NCBI GenBank assembly: GCA_948567375.1
Contig: OX419761.1
Coordinates: 3,474,501 to 3,538,500, forward strand
DNA from: Lunularia cruciata
Lineage: Eukaryota > Streptophyta > Marchantiopsida > Lunulariales > Lunulariaceae
Reading direction: 5' to 3'
DNA: 64,000 bases
Shown here: positions 12,277-23,415 of the stretch, in pieces
Numbering within the stretch: the stretch's first letter is position 1
Layout of the letters: every line of letters starts with the position of its first letter
Notes under the pieces: model-generated
Told to the model about the DNA's origin: nothing
What the model saw: the letters and a program-made list of their open reading frames with translations, nothing else
Databases searched by the model: none
Position numbers and translations under genes: made by a program

Positions 12277-13121
12277 CCGGCTACTTTCTCTACAGCGATG
12301 AGGTTTCGCTTAGGTTTGGTTTTGCCTAGGTTTGGTCCACCCATCTGCATCTTCACTACTCACTTGTGAGTGTGATTCTACACTAGATGCAGCGGCGGTC
12401 CACATGACACGGTGTCCTTTTAGAGGACAGAGGATAGCTACCCATGATGCCATTAGAGACATAGTGTTTGCTATGGCACGAGAGAGTGTATACTTGGCTT
12501 GGAGGGAGCGTTCGTATGCGTTGCAGACGACACGTGTCAGGGCAGACTTATACTTGGTCCGAGATGATCAGGTGACAGTAGCGGATGTCGTGGTGACGGA
12601 CCCTACGCGAGATACAGTTTCGGAGGGAGTGATTACCCATCCCCCTGGATGGGCGGCGAGTGCAGCAGCAGGTCGCAAGGTCTCCAAGTATAGGGGCATG
12701 CAGCAAGGTCACCTCTTTGTTCCTCTAGCCTTGGAGTTATATGGAGCGATGGACACGGCATTTGACACATTTGTCAGGGAGTGCACGAGAGCTTATCATG
12801 TTAGGCGGCAGGGGGTACCACTCTCACTCTCATACTTTGTAGCTTACTTTAGACAGCGTGTATCCATTGCTCTACAGAGGGCAGTGGCTGGTGCAATCCA
12901 TAGGAGAGCAATCACACTAGGTGATGTTTCTTCGGATGCTCCAGTTGTGTGTAGACCGTACGACTTGCATAGCTCGGATATCTTAGGTGCGGTAGGGCAG
13001 ATTTCTCATACAGACTCTATTGGGGCTTAGCCCCATGTTACCTTTTTTGTCTCTCCCTTGTACGGCTTGATGGGGTCTTCCCATCCTTCATTTTTCCTAC
13101 ACGGTCGCCTTTTTTTCTCTC
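12277..13121 (+). mobile_element. 5'-truncated RLE-type non-LTR retrotransposon copy
   Basis: The copy begins in the part coding for the end of the reverse-transcriptase polyprotein and ends in the family's 3' tail CGGTCGCC plus a T run. It is flanked by TTGATTTAGAA (12266-12276) and TTGATTCAGAA (13122-13132), a probable target-site duplication with one difference. A related copy on the opposite strand starts only about 300 bp further right, so the two stand tail to tail. Confidence 0.7.
12332..13030 (+). pseudogene. C-terminal zinc-finger/endonuclease-like part of a non-LTR retrotransposon polyprotein
   Basis: This 232-codon frame has no ATG at its beginning; it is the tail of a longer polyprotein cut off at the 5' end. 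It contains a CCHC-like cluster (C12, C14, H24, C28). After it comes RADLYLVRDD...VADVVV, where D72 and D85 are separated by 12 residues, as in the PD-X12-14-D core of restriction-like endonucleases (with Ala in place of Pro), then RKVSKY (115-120). In R2-like elements a zinc knuckle followed by such a nuclease nicks the target for reverse transcription. The frame itself is undamaged, so this copy is young or its source was active. The nuclease assignment is inferred from motif spacing. Confidence 0.6.
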
Positions 13122-13132
13122 TTGATTCAGAA

Positions 13133-13427
13133 GCTGCACTGCTTGGAGCAGGCGTCGTGGAAGCTTGTGTTCATTTACCTTGCAGAAAAGAGGAGTTTAG
13201 GAGTGTTTCGGAGCCCTAATGATAATCTCGTGTTTCGATCGATCATTATTATTTGTGGTCCGACAAGCACTTTTTGGTGTGGAATTTGCGATTTGCTCTT
13301 CTGCCCCGTACGTGCGGGAGTTCGCTCGTTCCACCCGGGGAATCTTAATGCTAGATAAGCTACTGTTTTAGACAACATACGGAAATGTTCGTGACGGGAT
13401 CATTAGCACAACACCGATCAGGTTAGA
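13133..13427. other. Spacer between two tail-to-tail non-LTR copies
   Basis: About 300 bp with no recognisable gene lie between the 3' tails of the plus-strand and minus-strand copies. Confidence 0.4.
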
Positions 13428-13534
13428 GGAGGACGACCACGGAGAACACATGAAGGATTGGAAGACCCCATCAAGCCACACAAGGGAGAGCCAAAAGAGG
13501 TAAAATGGGGCTAAGCTCCAATAGTTTCAATATT

Positions 13535-14190
13535 AGGAATTCGCGATGCCGCACTTCAGATTTCAGAGCTATGGAAATAGGAAGGTCAATGGAAATAGGA
13601 AAGTGAGGAACCATCACCTAGTGTGATTGCTCTCCCATAGATTGCACCAACAAATGTTCTTTGGATAGTAATGTCTAAAGTATATTATAAAGTATGAGAG
13701 TGGTACCCCTTGACAGCTATATGATAAGCTCTTGTGCATTCACTCACAAATGTGTTAAATTCATGTCCATAGTTCCATACAACTCCACGGCTAGAGAAAC
13801 TAAGAGGTGATCCCGTTGCATACCTCTAAACTTGGAGACCTTACGTGCTGCTACTCCGCTCGCTGTCCATCCATGAGGATGAGTAACCACTCCTTCCAAA
13901 AGTACATCACGCAAGGGATCTAGAACCACAACATTCATCATTGTCATATGATCATCTCGCACCAAGTATAAGTCTACTCTAACAAATGTCGTCGTCAAAG
14001 CATGAATGCTCCTTCCCAGCAAAGTATCCACTCTCTCTTGCCATAGCAAACACTATATCCATGATGACATCATGGGTAGCTATCTTTTGTCCTCCAAAAA
14101 GACACCGTGTCATATGGACCGTTATTGCATCTAGTGTAGAACCACACTTACAAGTGAATAACTAAGATATAGATGGGTGGACCAAACCTT
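13535..14190 (-). pseudogene. Non-LTR retrotransposon C-terminal domain, degraded
   Basis: The protein fragment RVDLYLVRDDHMTMMNVVV, then RKVSKFRGMQRDHLL (within 14049-13744), matches residues 70-130 of the intact frame at 12332-13030. The second acidic residue of the nuclease-like core is Asn here. The upstream part reaching about 14190 aligns with the same start (TTTGGTCCACCCATC), and the shared tail follows to 13428. Stops and frameshifts interrupt it. Confidence 0.65.
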
Positions 14191-14359
14191 AGCGGAACCT
14201 TATCTATGTAGAGAAGATGATTGGTGCGAGATGGAATGCCTTAATGCCCGATCGAGCTAGAATCTAAGAGCATGCACCCTTGTCGGAGGAAGAGCAAAGA
14301 TGCGCTCTAGTGGCACGAGGAATGGACTAGTCAACTAAGAGCGAATGAAATATATGTTG

Positions 14360-15149
14360 ACATTATTGCTCCATCAAGGAAGACTACAAACCTTTGGTCT
14401 GATCTCATGGTAGTCAAGCAAAGGATGGAAGGCCCTTCCATGCCCTTGGGGATAGATCATCTCTAGACTACCGCAATAACCCCTAGAGAGAAAAGATCCC
14501 TCCTCCACCTCGGCCACATATGTCTCCAAAACTAGCCTCTCAACAACCACAAAATGGGAGGAAAGTAGGAGGGCTGAGAGAGCACAACTGCCCAAAACCG
14601 CTATACATACCGTCTCTTCCACTAATAATAGGCCTACCCCTTTGCGTGAGATGTTTGTCTACGTGCCAAATCTCCCATCACACACTCAATTGTCCCTAGT
14701 CCGATGATAGCACCAAAGACTCCCATAATCCTCCTATCAGACATAATAGGAAAGTCAAGGAAGGTAGAACTGTGCCAAGAAGGTAAGTTAGTCAACAAGC
14801 AATACTAGAGGAGAGTATACCAAATGCCACTTGCGTATCTCCTAGTACATGAAGGTCATCTACATGGAGAATATCCTATGCAAAGCAACACCTAAAAAGT
14901 ATGTCACAAAATCCTTGAATCATACTAGCACCCAAGAACACGTAGTCGATCGATAATGTGACACACCCCATTGGAAGTTCAAGGTGGGGAGGGATACTTG
15001 AAGGGGACCATGCTCTGCACTTTGACACCTTGACTCTTAAGCCTACAAGATATAGCTAGGTAGTCAAGTGATCAAAGGCTTACCTAATCTGATCTACACG
15101 GCCCATAATGTGTGTATCTTTTACCAAGGAAAGAAGTACAAAACCTAAC
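14360..15149 (-). pseudogene. Non-LTR retrotransposon RT/post-RT region, degraded
   Basis: Minus-strand translation, with stops, gives segments such as SIPPHLELPMGCVTLSIDYV, GDTQVAFGILSSSIAC and LTYLLGTVLPSLTFLL. I recognise these as the thumb and post-RT part of this kind of element. The block ends exactly at the CTAAC duplication of E1 and continues at 21773 on the other side of E1. Confidence 0.5.
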
Positions 15150-15901
15150 TGTAATACTCCGAGGACAAGAGAAGAGAGAAAACAAAGATCGCACACTCAA
15201 ACAATCGATGCCCCAAGGGAGCACCTTCTCTTTATTATATAGCCAAAGAGGATCTCCTCCAAGGAAGTTCCACCATAGGATTAGGGACACAGATAGGTGA
15301 CATGTCAGCAAGCTCCACCCTTGGATTACTTACTTGGATGGGTGACATGTTTGGTCAAGGTCCTATCTGGTTGGTCAAACAAGCTTTGACCAGAGGGAAT
15401 CTTTTAGGGAATCTTTTAGGGAATCTTCATGTAGGAATCTCAGAATCATGTGAGTAAGGTACTGTTGGAAAGCTCTCGACGAGACAAAGCAAGGGGGAGG
15501 GAAGGCCAGCCTTTCCTTTGTTAGGGGGAGGATTCTTCACATTTTTGAGGCCTAATTCATCCGTTTAGGCCTTTGAAATTGCCTTCAAAGATTTCAGGCA
15601 TATTTCGGTTCCTACTCTATTAGTGGAAGTCCCCTTTTGGTGATACCTCTTTCTGATCTGTTTAGTCTATCATGTGTAACATTCTTCCAGATGTTACCAA
15701 ACCAATTCTCACCTTTAAATCATATGTCTAGCTATTGGTTCTAAGGTTCTCAAGTCTATTTTGGTTTCTGCCCTATTAGTAGAAGTACTCTTTTGGTGAT
15801 ACTTTTATCTTATCTATTTTGAACATCATGTATAACATCATTCTAGATGTTACCAAACCAAATTTCACATCTGGATCATATGACTAGCTCTTGGTATTAT
15901 A
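15150..15901 (-). repeat. E1 3' LTR
   Basis: 752 bp, starting TGTAATACTCC and ending GGTATTATA, where the expected ...TTACA end has a C-to-T change. It differs at many positions from the other LTR, including a GGGAATCTTTTA duplication near 15400, so the insertion is not recent. Confidence 0.9.
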
Positions 15902-15914
15902 GACCTCCCTCCTT

Positions 15915-17170
15915 TTAAGACGCAATGTCCTCGTTGTGCAATTGTTGCTCAAATGCTTGCACCAACACCGATGCATGTGCCAAATTGGCAGCGGGCTCCC
16001 AGGTTGCTTCATAGAGGGAGTAACCTTTCCATTGTACTAGATAGTCCACCCGCGGGTGGCGAGTACCACACATGCGTTTTTGGAGAATCCGCTCCACTTC
16101 ATATTCCTCTATGCCATCAATGAGTGTCGGACAAGGTCGAATGTCTGGTGTGGAATGACCCTGGCCTGATTGGGGAGCATATCTGCGTAGTAGGGAGACA
16201 TGGAACATTGGATGGATCTTCATGTGTGGTGGTAGCTCAAGGTGATAGGCCACAACGCCGATGCGACGAAGAATCGAGAAAGGCCCAATAAAACGAGGTC
16301 TGAGCTTACGAGGTCCAACTAATGTGAGGTTGGTTGTCGATAGCCACACTTGATCCCCAACATTGAGCTCCATGTGCCCACGGTGTGCATCAGCATACTG
16401 CTTCTGTTGATTTTGCACAATCTGTAATCTGTGCTTGGCGCTCTCCATACCTTGTTGGATTCTAGAAACAAATGTGTTGACTGCATCGACCTTGGTAGCC
16501 ACTGGACGGATCTTCAGCAAGCTAGAAGGTGTGAATGGATGCTCACCATACATGAGGAAGAACGGAGTGATCTGGGTGGATGCATTCAATGAATTGTTGT
16601 AAGCAAATTCCACCAACAGGAGTAGGGTGTCCCACCTCTCTTTGCTTGTCTAAGGTGAAGCCACGTAACATGTCTTCAATTGTGCGATTAGCCCGCTTTG
16701 TTTGGCCATCTATTTGTGGGTGGTAAGCTGTGGACATGGCCAACTTGGTTTTGAAGAAACCAAAGAGTGTTTGCCAGAACAAACTGGTGAATTGGGTGCC
16801 TCTATTGGTGATGAGTACTCTAGACAAGCCATGGTGAGCAAAGACTGCATCTAAGTATAATTGAGCTAGTTGTGGAGCGGTCACCTCCTTGGTGGTAGGG
16901 CGTACATGAATCATTTTGCTAAGCCGGTCCACAAAGACCACAATAGAGTCAAACCCTGAGGTGGTCTTGGGTAATTCACAGACGAGATCCATACTCACTT
17001 GTTCCCAACGTTCAGTAGGAGTGTGGAGAGGTTGAAGGAGCCCTGCAGGAGCTTGATTAGAAGCTTTGTTCTGTTTACAAAGTAGGCAACTACGCACATA
17101 GTCCATCACGTTGTTGCTCATCTTGGGCCAATAGTAATGGCGCTTGATTGCATCCAAGGTCTTGTCCACT
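15915..17170 (-). pseudogene. E1 integrase with C-terminal chromodomain
   Basis: Two overlapping frames (17169-16543, 16616-15915) represent one integrase broken by a frameshift. The zinc-binding part shows YYWPKM and CLLCKQNK. The catalytic core shows MDLV, then TNRGTQF where the second catalytic Asp has become Asn, then TIEDML. The C-terminal chromodomain reads YEVERIL, VQWKGYSLYEATWEP and FEQQL. Chromodomains direct integration towards particular chromatin marks. The Asn makes catalysis unlikely. Confidence 0.85.
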
Positions 17171-19300
17171 CCGACATGAGCTGCAATGGCCGAATCATGA
17201 CATTCCGCTAGAATGGTGGTGTGTAATTTTGGGACATTTGGGATCCATAATCTGCCATCCCAAAAGGTGAGTCCTTGGGTGCTGGTGATACCTTTGGATG
17301 ATTGTGCTTTTACAATCTATGGATCATTTTTTGTAGCAGCCAAAATCTCTTGCCAGAATTCAGGGTTAATCTTAACCTCTGCCACCAAGTTGTTGGCCAT
17401 AGGCATGCAGGTGAATGCATATGCAAGTTGCTTCTTACCTTCAACGTAGGTGATTGTCATATTAAAGCATTGTCGCCACTTTGCCCACCAAATTTGGCGA
17501 CAAGATAGATCCTTCTGCATCTGGAGGTAGACTAGAGGTTTGTGGTCTGTCTCTACTACAAATGCCTTCTCGCCCAAGTAGTGCTTCCAATGCTTGGTTG
17601 CTAGAATGATGGCCAACTCTTCTCATTCTATGGTGTGGTAGTTGCGCTCTGCCGGTAACAACTTTTGAGAGAAATATGCAATTGGATGCCATCCGTCATG
17701 CCATTCTTGTTGTAGGACTGCTTCTATTGCTACGCCTGATGCATCTGTAGCCAACTTGATTGGACGTTTTGGGTCATACCACTTCAAGATTGGTGCATGT
17801 AGCAAGGCGGCCTTCAATTCTTGAAAGGCCAACTCTTGTGCAGTTCTCCATGTCCACTTCTTCCCCTTGTCAAGTAGTGCCGTTAAAGGCTGTGCAACCT
17901 TGGAGAAGTCCTTGACAAATCTACAATAGAATCCCATCAACCCCAAGAAGCTCTTAAGTTTAGTCTGATCTTCTGGGGCACTCCATTTTTGAATGACCTC
18001 TATTTTATCTGTCAATACTTGAATGCCCTCTGCACTTACTCTATGCCCCAAGTAGTCTACTTCAGACTTGCCAAACTCACACTTTGAGATTTCGGCGTAC
18101 AATTGATTTTGTCTTAGAATCTAGAGGACCTCTTGTAGATGTTGCTTGTGTTCTATCATCGTACTACTGTATACTAAGATATCATCCAAGAAGACGATAA
18201 TGGACTTATCCTAGTATGGATGAAATATGTCATTCATTAAACTCATGAAAGTGGCGGATGCATTGGTGAGGCCAAAAGGCATCATAAGATACTCAAAGTG
18301 GCCATACCTGGTTCAAAAGGCAGTTTTGTACACATCCTCCTCTACAATTCAAATTTGATTGTAACCGCTCCGCAAGTCTAGTTTGGTGAAGTATCTCGCT
18401 CCATGGAGTTGATCAAACAGGTCATCCATGCGAGGTAAGGGGTATTTGTTCTTCACTGTTTGCTGATTGAGACCCCGATAGTCAATGCACATGCGCATTG
18501 TACCATCCTTCTTCTTCACAAACAAGACAAGGGCCCCATATGGTGATACGCTAGGTTGGGTGAACCCTTTTTGCAGCATCTCCTCAATTTGAGTCTTACA
18601 CTCCTCCAACTCATGATGTGATAGGCGATATGGGGCCTTACAAGGAGGCGTCTTCCCCGGAATTGTCTCAATTTTGTGATCTACTTGCCGCTTTGGTGGT
18701 AATCCTGAGGGTAGATCATCGGGAAAGATATCTTGAAACTCATCCACCACATCCTTCAATTTCTCAGGAATTTGTCTATCGAGTTGTGCACTCTGGACTT
18801 CTCTTATTAGACCCATAAAACATCTATCGGTCTTACAGACAGTTGCCGTCCTTACGACATATAGAGGCAGTTTTTGCTTGTGTGATTTTTCTTTAACCCC
18901 AATGATTGACCGTTGGTGGGTTCTCACTACTTTTGTCCTCCAATCCACCATAGGGTTGTATTGCTCCATCCATGGCATGCCTAAAATTGCATCATAACAA
19001 GCTAATTGTATCACTCGCCACTCAATTGCTTCTTGATATTCTCCTACAGAGAGTGTTACCCATCTAGGTAATGATTCAATCCTCTCAATTTGCCCATTTG
19101 ATAACTCTACTTCTTCACTTCCATCTCTCTCTAGATCCATTCCCAATCTTATTGCAACAGAGTGAGACAAGAAATTCTCTATTGCTCCCGGATCTATTAA
19201 TACTCTCACTTGATTACCTTCTAGCATTCCATTCACGACAATCAATTGTGAAGTTGCCTTTCAGGATCTTTGCGCATTATTCTTCTTCCTTCCCTCGCTT
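17171..19300 (-). pseudogene. E1 protease, reverse transcriptase and RNase H
   Basis: The frame 19245-18349 begins with an aspartic-protease segment [12 protein letters not shown], where the catalytic DSG is DPG, and runs into the RT fingers ([22 protein letters not shown]). RT palm sequence continues with stops to about 18103. 18102-17623 and 17616-17317 encode the RT connection and RNase H (YLGHRVSAEGI, LATDASGVAIEAVLQQEW, ETDHKPLVYL). The expected MMTEH-side FLDDI motif lies in the broken part near 18190. Confidence 0.85.
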
Positions 19301-19329
19301 CTTTGCTTCCTTATTGAGCCAATAAGGCC

Positions 19330-20428
19330 ACAAGGTACCTTTACTGGCGATCTTTGTTTTCCGAAGTGATTTCCACCTCTTCCTCTTCAATGTGCCTCTC
19401 CATGTTGTTCAAAGGTCGCCTGAACAAAGGCCGAGGGCCTCTAGGGAAATGAGTGCAATAGTTGGTAGATATGTGCACAATACGGCCACAATTGTAACAA
19501 TGGTGTTGTTCTCTTTGAGTCCCTTCTCCTTGTGGGCCTCCATCTCTTTGTTCTTTTACTCGTCTCCGCTCTCCTTGAAGCGGTGATGCTCCTCGATCTC
19601 GGAATTGAAGGTTGCCCAATTCCATTGGTACTGGTCCACCTATGTGTGGCATTTCTGCCCGATAATGTTGAGGTGGAGCTACTCCTTCACCTCCACCTAA
19701 TGCTCCTGCTATTCTCTGCGCACAAGCAATGGCTTCAAATATCGTGCGAGGATTTTGCACCATGACTTCTTGGCAAATCCGATCTTTCAACCCTCGTTTG
19801 AAATTGTCAAGAGCCTCTGCTGGACTCATGTCGGTACTTGCAACTTGTAGATCCAAAAATGCCTCCACATACTCTTGTACGCTATTCTTTGGTCTCAATT
19901 CCCATAGTCGGGTTTGAGCCTTTGCACAAAATCCACCGATTGGAAATTCTTCAACAATCCTTCTTGCATTGTTGTCCATGTGACCTCCCTTCTCTCTGCC
20001 AGCATGGATCGTTCCCAAGCATCATACCATGTGAGGGCTTTATCAGTCAAGTACCCACATGAAAACACGCCTGCAGCATGCTTTTGTGATCTCTGTTGAG
20101 AACAATTGGAAATATTGATTCATTCTCGAGATCCAATTTTCCACTACTCCCATCATACGTTGCCCCTTGTAAGGCTTAATGTTGCAGGTCTTCTTCATCC
20201 AGAGTAGCAATGTGGCTTCATCGTTGATAGGGTTTGTAAGCACGGGTGCCTCTCCAAGTACTTTAGTCACAGCGACCGGGTTTGAGACGGCTCTTCTCCT
20301 TGCATGGCTTGATCATTCCTGAGGATCTGCACTTGACTTTGTAATGTCTCCATGGTCATCTTAATCTCTTGAAATTCATTCAACATGCGTTGCATTCCTT
20401 GCACCAACTCTTGCAATTGTAGATCCAT
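19330..20428 (-). pseudogene. E1 gag
   Basis: A start at 20428 opens a glutamine-rich, coiled-coil-like N-terminus. The capsid-like part (MKKTCNIKPYKG, WISRMNQYF) and the C-terminal half (20018-19341) lie in different frames. The zinc knuckle CYNCGRIVHISTNYC has five residues between His and the last Cys, where CX2CX4HX4C is usual. Gag packages the element RNA. Confidence 0.8.
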
Positions 20429-20461
20429 GGTTCCTGCAACACTCAACTACTAATGTCTACT

Positions 20462-20891
20462 TCAATACAGAGTCAATATGATCACTCTGGAAGGCGCACA
20501 AACTATCAAAACTACCATTGGGACCTCCGACGCTATCACTTGTTGATAATACTCCTCACTAAAATTCCTAACCACAAAATCTCTAAACATCACTTTTGGT
20601 CTCACTACATAACGGATTTCTACTTGAGTATTGAAAGGGAGAGGATTTGGAACATTCATATCCATTACATCATAATAGAATGTAGATTGTCAAATCCCAC
20701 TCTTTGTCATATATCATCACAGGTAGAATCACCGGGTTTGGTGAGTTCATCACTCTGTCCATGAATTTTGCACCAAAATGATAAACTAGCGATACCTTCA
20801 TCTGCTCACACTGGATGTACATAACCTTGATGTGGAATGGATTTGAGAATGGAAAGCTAGGTGCGGGAAATTGTCCTCCCGGTGCATTCAT
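20462..20891 (-). pseudogene. E1 pre-gag frames (two small overlapping ORFs)
   Basis: Between the primer site and gag lie a 73-codon frame (20891-20670, starting MNAPGGQFPAP) and a 67-codon frame (20665-20462, starting MDMNVPNPLPF) in another phase. The same pair, at the same place, occurs in E2 and, decayed, in A2. The second is also similar to a frame in family B. No known domain is seen. Confidence 0.5.
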
Positions 20892-21018
20892 CCCATCCGC
20901 TCTCTAAAGTCCTTCCTAAGTCTCACAATTTCTCTATGTTCTCCACCTCAAATTACTCAATTTTAGTAGTTCATGCTATTCCAAGAGGGATGATCCACTC
21001 TGTTGGACTAAAACACTC

Positions 21019-21030
21019 GCTCTGATACCA
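21019..21030 (-). promoter_or_regulatory. E1 primer-binding site
   Basis: TGGTATCAGAGC on the minus strand, one base inside the 5' LTR, matches the initiator-Met tRNA 3' end used by many plant LTR elements. Confidence 0.85.
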
Positions 21031-21031
21031 T

Positions 21032-21767
21032 TGTAATACTCCAAGGACAAGAGAAGAGAGAAAACACAAATCGCACTCTCAAACAATCGATGCCCCAAGA
21101 GAGCACCTTCTCTTTATTATATAGCCAAAGAGGCTGTCCTCCAAGGAAGTTCCACCATAGGATTAGGGACACAGATAGGTGACATGTCAGCAAGCTCCAC
21201 CCTTGGATTACTTACTTGGATGGGTGACATGTCTGGTCTAGGTTCTATCTGGTTGGTCAAACAAGCTTTGACCAGAGGGAATCTTTTAGGGAATCTTCCT
21301 ATAGGAATCTCAAAATCACGTAAGGTACCATTGGAAAGCTCTCGACGAGACAAAGCAAGAGGAGGGAAGGCCAGCCTTTCCTCCGTTGCGGGGGAGGAAT
21401 CTTCATATTTTCGAGGCCTTATTCATCCATTTAGGTCTCTGAACTTGCCTTCAAAGATTTCAAGCATATTTTGGTTCCTACTCTATTAGTAGAAGTCCCC
21501 TTTTGGTGATACCGCTTTTTGATATGTTTAGTCCATCATGTGTAACATCCTTCTAGATGTTATCAAACCAATTCTCACCTTTAAATCATATGTCTAGCTA
21601 TTGGTTCTAAGGTTCTCAAGTCTATTTCGGTTTCTGCCCTATTAGTAGAAGTACTCTTTTGGTGATACTTCTATCTTATCTATTTTGACCATCATGTATA
21701 ACATCATTCTAGATGTTACCAAACCAAATTTCACATCTAAATCATATGGCTAGCTCTTGGTATTACA
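21032..21767 (-). repeat. E1 5' LTR
   Basis: 736 bp with TGTAATACTCC and GGTATTACA ends. It carries the family-A TATA-like CTATATAATAAAG (minus strand, near 21110-21122), the likely promoter core. Confidence 0.9.
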
Positions 21768-21772
21768 CTAAC

Positions 21773-21974
21773 ATGACCAAAGTAGGCGATAAGAGAGCTA
21801 TGAAGTGAGCCATGGAAAACAAAGGTCTCCCTAAAGGATCTTCCTATTGTGTACCTATAGCTAACTCCAAGATAGTGACTCCCTCTTATGACCAACCATG
21901 CTCATAATAAAGGGAAGCAAGAGAGCCATAGAATGACCGCACAAAAGGAATGAGACTCACCAAAGATCCACTAA
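21773..21974 (-). pseudogene. Non-LTR retrotransposon RT segment between E1 and A2
   Basis: The minus strand reads SLIPFVRSFYGSLASLYYEH, then a degraded QGDPLG-like motif with Q-to-stop and G-to-E changes, then FSMAHFIALLSP. These are RT palm motifs of the host non-LTR element. The segment is bounded by the CTAAC duplication of E1 and by the first base of the A2 LTR. Confidence 0.6.
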
Positions 21975-22556
21975 TGTAATACCAATAGATAGACATATTA
22001 TCTAGAGGTGAAGATTGGCTTGGTAACATCAAGAAGGATGTTTTGTATGATGGGCTAGGTATATCAGATAGAGGTGTCACCAAAAGAGCACTTTTACTAA
22101 TAGGGCATGAGTCAAAAACAACTTGAAAACTTTAGAGCTAATTTTGGAGCCCTTAACAAATATATTAAACCAAAAGAATGTGCATATTTTCCCCTTAGGA
22201 ATAGAAAGGCTAGCTTTCCCTTCCTCTTGTTTGTCTCAATGAGAGCTTTCCAATGGTACCTCACTCTAGCAATTTTGAGATTCTTATAAGAAGATTCTCT
22301 AAAGATTTCCTTCGGTCAAAGATTGTTTGACCAACAAAATAAGATCAAAACCAATATGTCACCTATGCATGCAACTAATCTAAGGATAGAGCCCACTTAC
22401 ATGTCACCTATCCATGTCTCTGATCCAAGGATGGAGCTTCCTTTGAGTGTATCTTCTTTATTATATAATAAAGTCAAGGTGTTCCTTTGGGGCATTAGAG
22501 TGTTGAGTGTGAAATTTTGTGTTTCTCTTAAGGTCCCCTATCTTCAAAATATTACA
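21975..22556 (+). repeat. A2 5' LTR
   Basis: Starts TGTAATACCAATAG and ends ATATTACA. It is more diverged from the E1/E2 LTRs than they are from each other. The decayed primer site TAGGATCAAAG follows at 22558. Confidence 0.75.
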
Positions 22557-22999
22557 ATAGGATCAAAGTAGGTGTTTCAATCCAAGAGAGTGGATAACCA
22601 CTCTTGGAGGAACATGGGCTACTAAGACTAAGTAATTTTGAGGATAAAAACCATGGTGCAATCGATAGATTAGGAGTGTGTTAGAGAGAGGATAGGATGG
22701 AAGCTCAAGGGGAAAATATCCAACCCCTAATTTTTGTTTTTGAATCAGTTCCATACCAAGATTATGTATATCTAGCGTGAGCAAGTGAGAGTATATCTTG
22801 TTTTCCATTTCATAGCAAAGTTCATGGATATAGTGATGAATTCCCCAAATTCTATTATTTTGCTTGTGGTGATCTACAATAAAGAGTGGGATTTGATGAT
22901 TTACAATCTATTACAATGGATTAAAATATACCAAATCCTCTCCCTTTCAACACACAAGTAGAAATCTGTAATGTGGTTAGATAAAAAATAATGTTTAGG

Positions 23000-23415
23000 T
23001 GTAAAAGACCAAGGCCAAGGAGAGAAATAGGAGAATGGAAGGTCACATTAGGACACTTGAATGAGGGAAAATTTGAATACCTAGCATGAGCTTTGGTTCT
23101 TGTATTTATAAGGAGCATACAAGGCCCTTGAGAAGCTTCTCAAGAAGCTTCCTTGAACCGCTTTCTTAGAATGCAAGCCAAGTTAACTAAGAAGCTTCTC
23201 AAGAAGCTTCCCTCTTGAAGCTGCCTACTTGGCATGCAAGCTAAGCTGATTGGAAGCTTTTAGAAGTTTCCTTCTAGAAACTACTTACTTGGAGTGCAAG
23301 CTAAGCTAGTGGAAAGCTTCCCAAGAAGCTTCCTAGATACTTCTAGAATATTTTAAGTTGATTTGGACTATTCACTACTTCATTATCCTTGATTAACTTC
23401 ATCGCTAAACTCCAT
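23000..23415 (-). repeat. B3 3' LTR (inner end deleted)
   Basis: Starts TGTAAAAGACC. It is rich in GAAGCTTC blocks and includes GAAGCTTTTAGAAGTTTC (23253-23270), a four-unit heat-shock-element-like array with one mismatch. The inner end (TTGTTACA) and about 60 bp beyond are missing compared with B2. Confidence 0.75.

Larger units (their letters stand above)
15150..21767 (-). mobile_element. E1: complete family-A Ty3/gypsy chromovirus, degraded
   Basis: Two LTRs (15150-15901 and 21032-21767) with TGTAATAC and GTATTACA-type ends enclose pre-gag frames, gag, protease, RT, RNase H, integrase and a C-terminal chromodomain on the minus strand. The 5-bp target duplication CTAAC is intact on both sides (15145-15149, 21768-21772). 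The primer site matches initiator-Met tRNA, and a purine tract lies just inside the 3' LTR near 15902-15915. Frameshifts, stops, a protease motif altered to DPG and an integrase motif altered to TNRGTQF show it is inactive. Confidence 0.92.

Noticed and set aside
12332-13030. An independent host gene of 232 codons
   Set aside because: No ATG starts the frame, a degraded copy lies opposite at 13535-14190, and the 3' tail is shared with other dispersed copies, so it is a mobile-element fragment.
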